DNA of 9,119 bases, from NCBI GenBank assembly GCA_002733385.1, contig NVVO01000051.1, forward strand, positions 1-9,119, given 5' to 3'. This stretch comes from Robiginitomaculum sp. (GTDB lineage: Bacteria; Pseudomonadota; Alphaproteobacteria; Caulobacterales; Maricaulaceae). Within the stretch, counting starts at the first letter, position 1; every line of letters begins with the position of its first letter. Below, piece after piece: positions 1 to 6,874 of this stretch. A program made the position numbers and the translations under genes. A model generated the notes under the pieces. That model was not told the DNA's origin and searched no databases. It saw nothing but the letters and a program-made list of their open reading frames with translations.

Positions 1-57
1 ATACCGCAAAGCCATAGCTTAATAACAATCAACAATAGGTGAGCAAACTCTCTCTTA

Positions 58-77
58 GCACAGACCTAAATCTGTGC
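58..77. promoter_or_regulatory. 7-bp-arm inverted repeat upstream of the left small gene
   Basis: GCACAGA (58-64) and TCTGTGC (71-77) are exact reverse complements separated by CCTAAA. The sequence then runs into the T-rich stretch ATTTTATAT. It could be a terminator hairpin of a gene ending to the left, since a T-rich run follows, or an operator for the gene starting at 114. The sequence does not decide between these. Nothing clearly coding is visible in 1-57. Confidence 0.5.
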
Positions 78-78
78 C

Positions 79-98
79 ATTTTATATGACGACGGACA
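79..98 (+). repeat. 20-bp leader repeat, left copy (inverted relative to 9002-9021)
   Basis: ATTTTATATGACGACGGACA occurs here and, as an exact reverse complement, at 9002-9021. In both places it lies just upstream of a small inward-facing ORF, 15 bp from the ATG at 114 here. The match is exactly 20 bp: the bases on either side differ. It probably marks a duplicated promoter or leader. Confidence 0.85.
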
Positions 99-113
99 AA
101 GAAGGACGTAAAA

Positions 114-332
114 ATGACACGAGATGAATACCAAGAAATACATGGCTGTGGAGCTTGTAGAAATGCAGGAACTATGTTATCGGGGAGCGCTATCATGCCT
201 GCCCTCACTAGTGCACAAAACGAACTACGAAAAGCGCAAGGTAAATGGGGGTATTGTGTCAGGTTTTCAAAAACCGTTGATAGTAGTGACGGGAAATCCT
301 GCGGGTCTTTTATTCCGGATCACGACCTGTAA
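114..332 (+). CDS. Small four-cysteine protein of unknown function
   Basis: This ORF encodes 72 residues. The start is supported by GAAGGA at 101-106, 7 bp before the ATG. I do not recognise the family. Cysteines sit at residues 12, 15, 48 and 63 (a CxxC pair in HGCGACRNAG, then single Cys in GYC and SCGSF). That pattern would suit a small zinc-binding or redox fold, but this is inference from spacing alone. No signal peptide or membrane segment is evident. A second ORF of similar length (124-342) overlaps in another frame but lacks a comparable ribosome binding site, so this frame is preferred. Its leader shares 20 bp with that of the small ORF at the right end, suggesting common regulation or a copied promoter. 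Confidence 0.5.
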   Translation: MTRDEYQEIHGCGACRNAGTMLSGSAIMPALTSAQNELRKAQGKWGYCVRFSKTVDSSDGKSCGSFIPDHDL

Positions 333-338
333 ATCCGT

Positions 339-506
339 CTAAGTTTTCTGATAAAAATGAGTTTTTTTGGTTTCCAAGACTCTATCTCCCATTTTGGCGA
401 TAAATCGTCTGGTGCGCGGATTTCCTACCCCTAAGGCGTAGCATCCCATATGGCCTTGATATGGGTTTCCATTCATGATTGTCATAATTTCAGCTAAGAG
501 AGCCAT
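339..506 (-). pseudogene. Short ORF, possible GNAT C-terminal fragment
   Basis: A 55-residue reading frame opens at an ATG (506) four bases after the stop of the SET gene and ends at 339. No convincing Shine-Dalgarno sequence precedes the ATG. The last half, around GNPRTRRFIAKMGDRVLETK, resembles the C-terminal end of GNAT acetyltransferases, which often read N-x-RMRR-x-x-EK-x-GGRV before a final aromatic strand. The upstream acetyl-CoA-binding core is absent here, and extending the frame upstream runs antiphase through the SET gene. It may be a degraded remnant, a tiny fifth operon gene or chance. The rest of 333-510 shows no other gene, and I see no convincing terminator for the operon. Confidence 0.3.
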
Positions 507-510
507 AGTG

Positions 511-1011
511 TCAGAATGAAAGTAAAAGCTCTTTCCTAATCCAATCAGACACAATGCCTTTTGCGAGATACTCCCGTTTGATATTCTCTGGCAAATCAAG
601 GAAGCTTCCAACAATACCGCGACATCTTTGGGCTCCACATAGGCAATTACCTAACTTCCAGTCGCTCATCTCCGTCATAGCGTAATCCCAAGTAATTTCT
701 TCGCCGGAGCGAATACACTTAATAGAAACCACTTTTGTGAGAGAATTTATTCCGCAGTTTGGGTCACATGAATGGTTGATAATTTCAGCTAACCTATTTT
801 CCGCATACATGTATTGCGTAGGCGAAATTTGCAACGCATGGTTTACCATCTTTGTGGGTAACTGCGTGGCCAAATCCGATTCATAAATGTTTCCTACAAA
901 CTCAGCAATGAGTTGCCCAGCTGGAATGTCTTTCAAAGCAAAGACACCCCGCCCTTTCTCGGTTTGGCGCACCTCAACATGGGGGTTATCTGTGATGAAT
1001 GGATTATGCAT
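511..1011 (-). CDS. Small SET-domain protein methyltransferase
   Basis: This gene encodes 166 residues. It is a compact SET domain, a family that transfers methyl from S-adenosylmethionine to lysine side chains of proteins. Visible motifs, in order: KGRGVFALKDIPAGQLIAEF (residues 19-38, the SET N-terminal strand), the pseudoknot motif NHSCDPNC (79-86), GEEITWDYAMTE (103-114) with the catalytic-type Tyr110, and a post-SET zinc motif C-x-C-x4-C (Cys123, Cys125, Cys130) that normally pairs with the Cys of NHSC (Cys82). No pre-SET or targeting domain is present. The frame opens further upstream, but the ATG at 1011 is chosen because AAGGAGA lies just before it. That start overlaps the upstream stop by 8 bp, indicating translational coupling. 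The substrate is unknown: a ribosomal or other host protein, or the small basic protein made by the operon's first gene. Confidence 0.85.
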   Translation of the reverse strand: MHNPFITDNPHVEVRQTEKGRGVFALKDIPAGQLIAEFVGNIYESDLATQLPTKMVNHALQISPTQYMYAENRLAEIINHSCDPNCGINSLTKVVSIKCIRSGEEITWDYAMTEMSDWKLGNCLCGAQRCRGIVGSFLDLPENIKREYLAKGIVSDWIRKELLLSF

Positions 1012-2098
1012 TGCCTTTCTCCTTACGAATTTGGTTGCGGATTGCTTGTAAAAGTCGTTTTGGCGGACCCTCATAATGCCAGAGCGAATGGCTAGCTAAA
1101 GGCACATAGGCCAATGGGTTTCCATTTTCGAGAATGCCGCTGACAACCTTATAAGCTACGGCTTCATTTAAAATGCGCCCAGAACCGCTCTGGCTAAGCT
1201 CTGTCAACCCGGGAAGACATGCATCTTCGACAGTAAATTGAGAAACTGTAGCTTTCATTAGTTTTCCGAACCATCCCGCACGCCCTCGCACATCTGGATG
1301 AATGGCTTGTCCAGAAACACTCAAAATTATTGACTCAGGTGACAAGCTGAAAGCTCCATACATTTTCTCGAAGAAAAGCTCTTCATTTGCTTCAATGGTA
1401 CGGTTTCCATTCAAAATAAGAGCCCACTTCCATTCTTCGGTTTCCCAAATGCGGCGTAATGTTGCTACACGAGCAAAGCAAAATCCGCATAATCTCTGTG
1501 TTGCAGTCTCATATAAAAGAGCCAAATACCCCCCATCAGAAAAGCGGTCTGCCAATATTTTTTCTGTTTCTCCCTTTTCCATGTAAAGATGCAAGCCTTC
1601 AGGAAGGGTAAAGCCATCTATCGTTTGAATGTCCATATAATCTTGCTTGGATGGATGGCGATCATAGATAACCTGTGAGGCTGACAATGCATTCTCCCAA
1701 CACTCTCCTGCATAGGCCATTTGATTGTAGGGAGTATTTGCGAATGTTTCCCTAAACAGAGTACTGTAAGCCACAATTTCAGAGCTTGTAAGCATTTGCG
1801 GATCGCGAGTAACGATTTTGTATTTTGGTTCAATTGTAACTAATAAATGTGGCTGCCCATCAAACATTTTTAAACCAGACGCATCATCCTTACGCTGATG
1901 AGCAGAGTGGAATCTAGAAATGTGTTTAACCGTTACTATTTCACCTAAACAGAGCGCTATGTCCCCAGGTGGGTAATAATTGACTAAACGTGCAGAAATA
2001 CGCCCGAGAGCCTTTTCAAGCGTCACCCATTCAGCTTCTGATTCAAAAGCTTTAGCGGGGTTGAAAGGGATATAATTATTTTCTGTATGATTTTGCAT
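1004..2098 (-). CDS. GNAT-like N-acyltransferase
   Basis: This gene encodes 364 residues. The clearest family signal is IHPDVRGRAGWFGKLMKA (about residues 266-283), which matches the acyl-CoA pyrophosphate-binding motif A of GNAT proteins (R/Q-x-x-G-x-G/A followed by a helix). It is preceded by the strand ESIILSVSGQA, as expected for the GNAT beta-4 strand. ALLYETATQRLCGFCFARV (about 193-211) fits an earlier core strand pair. The first 150 or so residues are unassigned and much longer than a minimal 150-aa GNAT, so it may be a two-domain enzyme. The start at 2098 follows AAGGA with an 8-bp spacer and lies 12 bp after the PLP gene's stop. It would transfer an acyl group to an amine, perhaps a product of the neighbouring PLP enzyme (inference). 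The family call is moderate, resting on one motif plus layout. Confidence 0.6.
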   Translation of the reverse strand: MQNHTENNYIPFNPAKAFESEAEWVTLEKALGRISARLVNYYPPGDIALCLGEIVTVKHISRFHSAHQRKDDASGLKMFDGQPHLLVTIEPKYKIVTRDPQMLTSSEIVAYSTLFRETFANTPYNQMAYAGECWENALSASQVIYDRHPSKQDYMDIQTIDGFTLPEGLHLYMEKGETEKILADRFSDGGYLALLYETATQRLCGFCFARVATLRRIWETEEWKWALILNGNRTIEANEELFFEKMYGAFSLSPESIILSVSGQAIHPDVRGRAGWFGKLMKATVSQFTVEDACLPGLTELSQSGSGRILNEAVAYKVVSGILENGNPLAYVPLASHSLWHYEGPPKRLLQAIRNQIRKEKGNA

Positions 2099-2110
2099 GA
2101 TTGTTTCCTT

Positions 2111-3331
2111 TTAAGTTTGTGTTTGAATTGCATTGATGGCTTCGGCCAAGTCGTCAATAATTTGAGATTGGATGTTGCGATGGTGATTGGAGACAAGAAA
2201 AAGTCCGGTTTGCCGATTGGCTTTTTCCCAATCCGTGTAAGAATTTTCACTAAGCCACTCAATTAATGTCCGGCAATCAATGTCTGAACGTGCAGAGCTG
2301 ACGAGAATATGGGCTGGGTCTTGATAATCAGCTCCCACGTCAGATGCTTTCACGACCCGAAGGTGAGGGCTTAGTTCGTCGAAGCAAGTTCGCAGATTTC
2401 GAGATATTGCTTCGACGATAGCGAGCTGTTTTGCAACCAAACCGGACTCAATTTGCACTAGTCGAAAATCTACCAACATCAGCGTTGCAAATGCTGGTGA
2501 GGTCGTCGCCCAACCCAAACGTCCCGCTTCTGTGAATTGCTCAGCTCGCTGCTGTTCTCTAAACAGGGCAATGCTGACCGAGCTTGGAAACAGTGACCTT
2601 TTATGAGGTGACGTACAGCAAGCATCACAAAAGTCTAGGAGGCTACCTTGAAGCTCTTGGTCGGGGACAATTGAATAGACAGATGACCAAGCCATGTCGG
2701 CGATAACCTTAATGCCATGTTTACGGCAATAAGCGAATATCTTGAGTTCTTCCTTGCGGTTTCGAAATCCATCATAAGACATTGGGTTATAAACAAGGGC
2801 GGCAATATTATGCGGCCCATTTGCTTCAACTGCGGCTCTGACAAGGCGAAGTGTAAGCGGCTTACTAACGCCAATATGCTTAACAGTATCACGCTCAATT
2901 TTTACGACATCCCATTGGCCAATTATCGATCCGCCAAGTACGCATTGATGACCTAAGTTGTCAGTTAGAAGAATCGAACGCCGTTTGCGATCTACCCATT
3001 GTGGTAAGACCACACCAACGAGCATCATCATTGCTAAGGACGTGCCACCAAAGGACAACCGAGCGTGAGGGGCACGGAAAACCTTAGCTGTACGCCCGCA
3101 TATATTAGCCATAAAGCCCCCGGAACGCATATCTGTAAGCCCTGTAAAGCCCTTGGTACTTATCGAATATTCTGTGATATTCGTTAATGAGGCAAAAAAC
3201 TCGGCAAATGCATAATCATAGTCATCAGCATTTCCTTGTGGATCATCTGCGATTGATTTTAGGTGTTGCACACCTCGCATCATAGCATTGATTACATCTT
3301 GTTGAGCGGTAAGGTAAGGACGATCAGCCAT
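2111..3331 (-). CDS. PLP-dependent enzyme, Orn/Lys/Arg decarboxylase-like fold type I
   Basis: This gene encodes 406 residues. The order of motifs matches the Orn/Lys/Arg decarboxylase major domain: GGTSLAMMMLV (phosphate-binding turn), NLGHQCVLGG with His128 in the place of the PLP-stacking His of N-x-H-K-S, ALVYNPMSYDGF (like TNPTYDG), IADMAW (Asp212, pyridine-nitrogen Asp), and TSPHKRSLF with Lys244 as the expected Schiff-base lysine. The family's DEAHG motif is altered to DMAWS, and the C-terminal decarboxylase domain is missing, so length and active site differ from classic arginine, lysine or ornithine decarboxylases. It could be a decarboxylase, aldolase, aminotransferase or lyase; the substrate cannot be read. 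The ATG at 3331 is chosen over upstream openings because GGGAGG lies 5 bp before it, and it overlaps the preceding small ORF by 8 bp. Confidence 0.75.
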   Translation of the reverse strand: MADRPYLTAQQDVINAMMRGVQHLKSIADDPQGNADDYDYAFAEFFASLTNITEYSISTKGFTGLTDMRSGGFMANICGRTAKVFRAPHARLSFGGTSLAMMMLVGVVLPQWVDRKRRSILLTDNLGHQCVLGGSIIGQWDVVKIERDTVKHIGVSKPLTLRLVRAAVEANGPHNIAALVYNPMSYDGFRNRKEELKIFAYCRKHGIKVIADMAWSSVYSIVPDQELQGSLLDFCDACCTSPHKRSLFPSSVSIALFREQQRAEQFTEAGRLGWATTSPAFATLMLVDFRLVQIESGLVAKQLAIVEAISRNLRTCFDELSPHLRVVKASDVGADYQDPAHILVSSARSDIDCRTLIEWLSENSYTDWEKANRQTGLFLVSNHHRNIQSQIIDDLAEAINAIQTQT

Positions 3332-3542
3332 GTTTGCCTCCCGCCAATAAATCAAAGTAGAGAAGTGTTGGGGTGCAAGCCTGAATGCGACGTTCAAAGC
3401 ATCTGGTTTGTAAAATCGCCCGCGTCACAACGAGTTTCGGTTTGGCCTTAACGCCTAAATGCGATAGCTCAAACCCATCGTATTTTACCTCAGTGGATCG
3501 CGTTATTTTATCCAGAAAAATCTGGTTATTTGTGTTTTTCAT
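3324..3542 (-). CDS. Small basic protein, first gene of the PLP/GNAT/SET operon
   Basis: This ORF encodes 72 residues and is unrecognised. The sequence is Lys/Arg-rich with a central stretch LGVKAKPKLVVTRAILQTR and two cysteines. I see no signal peptide, membrane helix or known fold. The ATG at 3542 is preceded by GGAG (spacer about 7), and its stop overlaps the PLP gene's ATG by 8 bp, the same geometry as the GNAT/SET junction. That supports it being translated and coupled. Possible roles are a partner or chaperone for the PLP enzyme, a carrier or substrate peptide for the downstream transferases, or a regulator; none is shown by the sequence. The C-terminal LLAGG is encoded by the next gene's Shine-Dalgarno, so it should not be read as a double-glycine protease site. 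Confidence 0.55.
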   Translation of the reverse strand: MKNTNNQIFLDKITRSTEVKYDGFELSHLGVKAKPKLVVTRAILQTRCFERRIQACTPTLLYFDLLAGGKHG

Positions 3543-3605
3543 AGTAGTCTCCAAAGGAGATTACTTCCGGAAGCAATCGGTTGCTTGCATGCAGGTGCAA
3601 TATGA
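3543..3605. promoter_or_regulatory. Shared divergent control region between the operon and the NACHT gene
   Basis: These 63 bp must carry regulatory information for two divergent units. They contain, left to right: TCTCC-AAA-GGAGA (3548-3560), the palindrome CTTCCGGAAG (3564-3573), AAGCAA-TCGG-TTGCTT (3571-3586), TGCATGCA (3586-3593), and TTGCA-N6-TGCAA (3585-3600). The space is too small for two separate full promoters, so at least one probably extends into a neighbouring coding region. A weak leftward candidate is TTGGTT/CATATT reading on the minus strand from within the NACHT start. No promoter is assigned firmly. Confidence 0.5.
3548..3560 (-). promoter_or_regulatory. Shine-Dalgarno of the small basic protein inside a short hairpin
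   Basis: On the minus strand the message reads UCUCC-UUU-GGAGA just before the ATG at 3542. The GGAG is the ribosome binding site of that gene, and the UCUCC five bases upstream pairs with it exactly. A five-pair stem is marginal, but it would lower initiation and could couple translation to a bound protein or RNA. Confidence 0.35.
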
Positions 3606-3653
3606 ATGAAAATTTATGGCAACCAAGTGCAACTATGGTGCAACAACGTGCAA
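3595..3653. repeat. Four direct GTGCAA repeats at helical spacing
   Basis: GTGCAA lies at 3595, 3627, 3638 and 3648, giving steps of 32, 11 and 10 bp, close to three, one and one DNA turns. The copies cross the NACHT start codon; the 3627 and 3648 copies are read in frame as Val-Gln. On the other strand each reads TTGCAC. They resemble an array of half-sites for a regulator binding one DNA face. Confidence 0.45.
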
Positions 3654-6600
3654 AAAACGCAGAAAAAACAACAAATTTCAAAACCAGAACTGTCACCCAA
3701 GCAATGGGTTGCGGTCGGTAAACTATTGCGCAAAGCTCTCGAAATTTCAGGTTACAGTAGGGCAGATGTTAGGACAACTATTACTGCGAATAATTGGTCT
3801 CCGGTTGGTGAGCGAACACTGCAGAAAGCTCTCAATGGTGAAAAAGTCAAAGTGCTTACCACACTTAGAAATATTGCTCTCGCTATAGGTTTCGCCGATT
3901 TGAATGATTTATTTGAAGCTGCAAAAATAAACATTCGCGTGGACTTTCATCCAATTATTCAAAATATGCGTAGAGAGATTTTAGAAGATCACTGGGTTTC
4001 ACACTTACCATCACTATTTGGTAGCGATGAAGGTCTACCGATAGATAAAGCGTATATTGAGTTAAGGTTGTCTTCGACAACAAAAAAGGGAAACCCTAAC
4101 CAACTTGAACAACGAAGGTCTATGCAAGAGCAATTGGATGAAGAAACATTTGTTCATTTTCTTCCTCGTCTAAATTTAAAAGAAGCACTCGACAATCAAG
4201 ATGCAAGGCATACACTCATCCTTGGGGCGCCAGGGTCTGGAAAAACAAGTTTATTACGGCGACTTACTTTGGAAATTGCGGGTAAACAATGGGCGGACGA
4301 AAACATAGAAACGTGGGAGCAATATGAACTCCCGATTTTAATTACGCTAAGAGAATACTGGGCGGAGCAAAAGATGCGCCCTAATGGAAAAATCCAATCA
4401 ATTCAAAATTATGGTCAAGAAAAACTAATTGACCGAATTAGTAAAGGGCGAATATATGACAAAAAAACCGCCCGAACAAGATTACACTCTTCGATGCGTA
4501 GAATTGTGTTCTTGCTTGATGGCTTGGATGAGGTTTCGAATGATCCGCAGGCTGTTCGCGCAATATACGAGCAATTACAAAGAGCTGATTATAATTGGAT
4601 AGTAACATGTCGCCCTGCTGGACTAATGGGGAATTTGAGACAGACGAAACGTTTCGATTTATTGGGTCTGGATGCTGAAAGCATAGAAGAGTTGATCGCA
4701 AATTGGGCGAGGTTTTCTCAATCCGAACATCTCGTGAGTAAACTAACTGCAGAAATCAGATCATCTGAGGCTCTCCAATCTATGGCGAAAAACCCATTTC
4801 TACTAACAGCAATGATTTTTGTAAAACAATATCGCCCAAAGCATTCACTGCCGTTAACCCGGATTAAGTTATACGAAAGGCTTATACGCACGATTGCTCA
4901 AGTTGCGAAACAAGACGATACGGAAGATCGCAACATTTTATCTCTCGAAGCACAACAGGATCTTGCAAATTTTTCTTATCATCTCTTTGACAAGAGTTGC
5001 GGCGTTCAGCACTATTTTACGGATGAAGATTGGGATGAATATTTTTCCAATCGAAAATCTTTACCCGTTCTGAAAAAACAAATCTTACCCGCCCGGCTTC
5101 TCGATAGTAAACCAGAATTAAAAGAATACTGTTTTTTACACCTAAGCCTTCAAGAACATTTTATCAGCCGTGCAATGCAATTTAAGCCAATTAAAGAGGT
5201 TTGGGAAAAGAGGCTTATTCCGTCATGGAATAATGCCTTTGTTTCATATGGGGCATTACTCTACACAAAAGGGAAAACTGATAAATTTAGGTATCTTGTA
5301 ACGAAATTGTACAATGAAATTGATTATGCTGGGTTACAACTCATTCTTTTAGCGCAAATATTTGGAGCTTGCGGTATTAAATGTACCAAGAAATGGATAG
5401 GCGCAGATCTCCGCGATATATTGTATGGTTTTTGTTCCGAAACATATTCAGACCACCATCATTTTATGATCAATGCTATTTCCGAAATAGACCCACAGTG
5501 GCTTGAAAAAAAGGTACTTAAAGAGTTCAACGATCCCGAGTATTTTGAAGATTTTGGTGGGGATGAACATTATCCAGGTGAGGATTATTCTACATTTGGT
5601 AGCGATATTGGGTGTCCATATTTCATACTATCAAAAACGCGAACAGCTTTCGCAAAGAAAACACTGCAAGAATTGTTTTGGGGCGCAAACCAACAACACG
5701 CTATGTTGGCTGCTCCAGGATTTGCACGGTTATCCTCTCTTAAGGACCGGCGAGAAGTTGTAGCAAAGGGGCTTTCTGTAGATGAAACTCATCCTATGTT
5801 TAGTAGAGTTTTTGCTTTTTGCCATGAGGCGAACTCTCCACAATCTGTGCCATTTTTCGAAAAAGTCGTTGAAACGAGTTGGTGGGCACGAGAGGAAATG
5901 CGTGATGCTATCATATTTGGGATTCAAAAAAGCGGAGGAGAAAAGGCGTATGCGGCTTTTGAGAAAATTAGTAAACATGTTATGAAAACCGATAAAAACT
6001 TTCAAACAGTTAAAGAGATTATGGCAAATCTAAGTCGGCTTGGAGGGTATAGGTCTGAGATAATATTTAATTCAATTCAACAATACGCCCGCGAACTAAA
6101 ATTTGAGAGCAACGCTATTAGTAAACTTGTGAAACGTTATAAAATAGAGGCAGGCATCGCATCAGACAGCCAAATTTTCAAAGGCTTGGCAAATGATGAA
6201 GCCATTGAAGGTATTCTAAAGGGTTTGTCAGGAAGCGCTCTCAATGGTCACTATATCAGCGATAGTGTGCTCAGTGAGATTAAGAGTAAATCGGTTGCAG
6301 TTCTTAGCCCTTATTTGGATTTGCTTACCCATATTGAAGCGGGGCGTCCCTTTTCAGAAAACACTACAAGTTTAGCTAAACCAATTGTAGAGATTTGCCG
6401 TTATAATTTGGATATACTTGATCCTATAGAAAATAGCCCTTTTTACACTTACCATCTTGGACTTGCTTTTGATGCGTTGGAAAAGATCGCCTATTATGAC
6501 ATTGAGGATATTGTTGATTTGACACTTGAGAGTTGTCTTGAACATGAAATGTCTATGCGTGGTGCATTAAACATGCTTGGACATATAAACCGTAATACGG

Positions 6601-6824
6601 GTGAAGAAAAACATTTAAACAGACTGGAAGCTTTAAGAAACCGCAAGTCGGATTTTACCCAAAGTGTTTATATAGCTATAGTGCGTATTTCGCCACCTGC
6701 AATATTACCTTTTATAAAAATTGACCTTGGGCGGGAGGCAATTCAGCGGGTTGCAGCGGAATATGATTGGAAAATTTTTCAAAAATATTGGACCGATGAA
6801 TTTGGAAACGTATTCGATTGTTAA
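3606..6824 (+). CDS. NACHT-domain STAND NTPase with N-terminal helix-turn-helix
   Basis: This gene encodes 1072 residues. The N-terminus (about 32-98) has the layout of a Cro/CI-like HTH, ending in LTTLRNIALAIGF. The NACHT module has Walker A GAPGSGKTS (207-215), Walker B FLLDGLDE (302-309, with the small residue and paired acidics typical of NACHT), sensor-like TCRP (334-337), the winged-helix NPFLLT (396-401) with LYERLI, and FLHLSLQEHF (about 510-519), the conserved His/Glu end of the module. Residues from about 530 on look like a helical repeat sensor with no recognised catalytic motif. Bacterial NACHT proteins are established anti-phage sensors that oligomerise on activation; that role here is inferred. 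The ATG at 3606 follows AGGTG with an 8-bp spacer; GTG codons at 3627 and 3648 are alternative starts. No separate nuclease or membrane effector is visible, so the effector is unidentified. Confidence 0.9.
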   Translation: MKIYGNQVQLWCNNVQKTQKKQQISKPELSPKQWVAVGKLLRKALEISGYSRADVRTTITANNWSPVGERTLQKALNGEKVKVLTTLRNIALAIGFADLNDLFEAAKINIRVDFHPIIQNMRREILEDHWVSHLPSLFGSDEGLPIDKAYIELRLSSTTKKGNPNQLEQRRSMQEQLDEETFVHFLPRLNLKEALDNQDARHTLILGAPGSGKTSLLRRLTLEIAGKQWADENIETWEQYELPILITLREYWAEQKMRPNGKIQSIQNYGQEKLIDRISKGRIYDKKTARTRLHSSMRRIVFLLDGLDEVSNDPQAVRAIYEQLQRADYNWIVTCRPAGLMGNLRQTKRFDLLGLDAESIEELIANWARFSQSEHLVSKLTAEIRSSEALQSMAKNPFLLTAMIFVKQYRPKHSLPLTRIKLYERLIRTIAQVAKQDDTEDRNILSLEAQQDLANFSYHLFDKSCGVQHYFTDEDWDEYFSNRKSLPVLKKQILPARLLDSKPELKEYCFLHLSLQEHFISRAMQFKPIKEVWEKRLIPSWNNAFVSYGALLYTKGKTDKFRYLVTKLYNEIDYAGLQLILLAQIFGACGIKCTKKWIGADLRDILYGFCSETYSDHHHFMINAISEIDPQWLEKKVLKEFNDPEYFEDFGGDEHYPGEDYSTFGSDIGCPYFILSKTRTAFAKKTLQELFWGANQQHAMLAAPGFARLSSLKDRREVVAKGLSVDETHPMFSRVFAFCHEANSPQSVPFFEKVVETSWWAREEMRDAIIFGIQKSGGEKAYAAFEKISKHVMKTDKNFQTVKEIMANLSRLGGYRSEIIFNSIQQYARELKFESNAISKLVKRYKIEAGIASDSQIFKGLANDEAIEGILKGLSGSALNGHYISDSVLSEIKSKSVAVLSPYLDLLTHIEAGRPFSENTTSLAKPIVEICRYNLDILDPIENSPFYTYHLGLAFDALEKIAYYDIEDIVDLTLESCLEHEMSMRGALNMLGHINRNTGEEKHLNRLEALRNRKSDFTQSVYIAIVRISPPAILPFIKIDLGREAIQRVAAEYDWKIFQKYWTDEFGNVFDC

Positions 6825-6874
6825 TTGTGGCATCGGAAGGCTAACGTTTGGTTGTTCGCTGCTATATATAGTTG
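6825..6874. other. Convergent gap between NACHT and integrase genes
   Basis: Only 50 bp separate the two stop codons. The stretch includes GCTATATATAG and a nearby GCTATAG, but I find no strong stem followed by T residues. No terminator or attachment site can be called here. Confidence 0.4.

Noticed and set aside
124..342. Second 72-aa ORF overlapping the four-cysteine ORF
   Set aside because: It lacks a ribosome binding site at proper distance, while the frame starting at 114 has GAAGGA; only one is likely real.
484..792. 14-bp direct repeat ATAATTTCAGCTAA at 484-497 and 779-792, suggesting partial duplication of the SET gene
   Set aside because: Flanking sequence does not align and a 14-bp match is not rare enough in 9 kb.
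2961..2990. TTAGAAGAATCGAACGCC resembling a tRNA T-arm
   Set aside because: It lies inside the PLP coding sequence, and no cloverleaf stems can be built around it.
3324..3344. LLAGG near the C-terminus of the 72-aa basic protein, resembling a double-glycine leader or ubiquitin-like tail
   Set aside because: The Gly-Gly codons are the Shine-Dalgarno (GGGAGGC) of the next gene, so the motif is explained by overlap of signals.
3602..3721. 39-codon ORF starting at the ATG just before the NACHT start, beginning NENLWQPS like acyl-CoA synthetase N-termini
   Set aside because: It is short, overlaps the NACHT N-terminus throughout, and its Shine-Dalgarno spacing is too close; the similarity is a few residues only.
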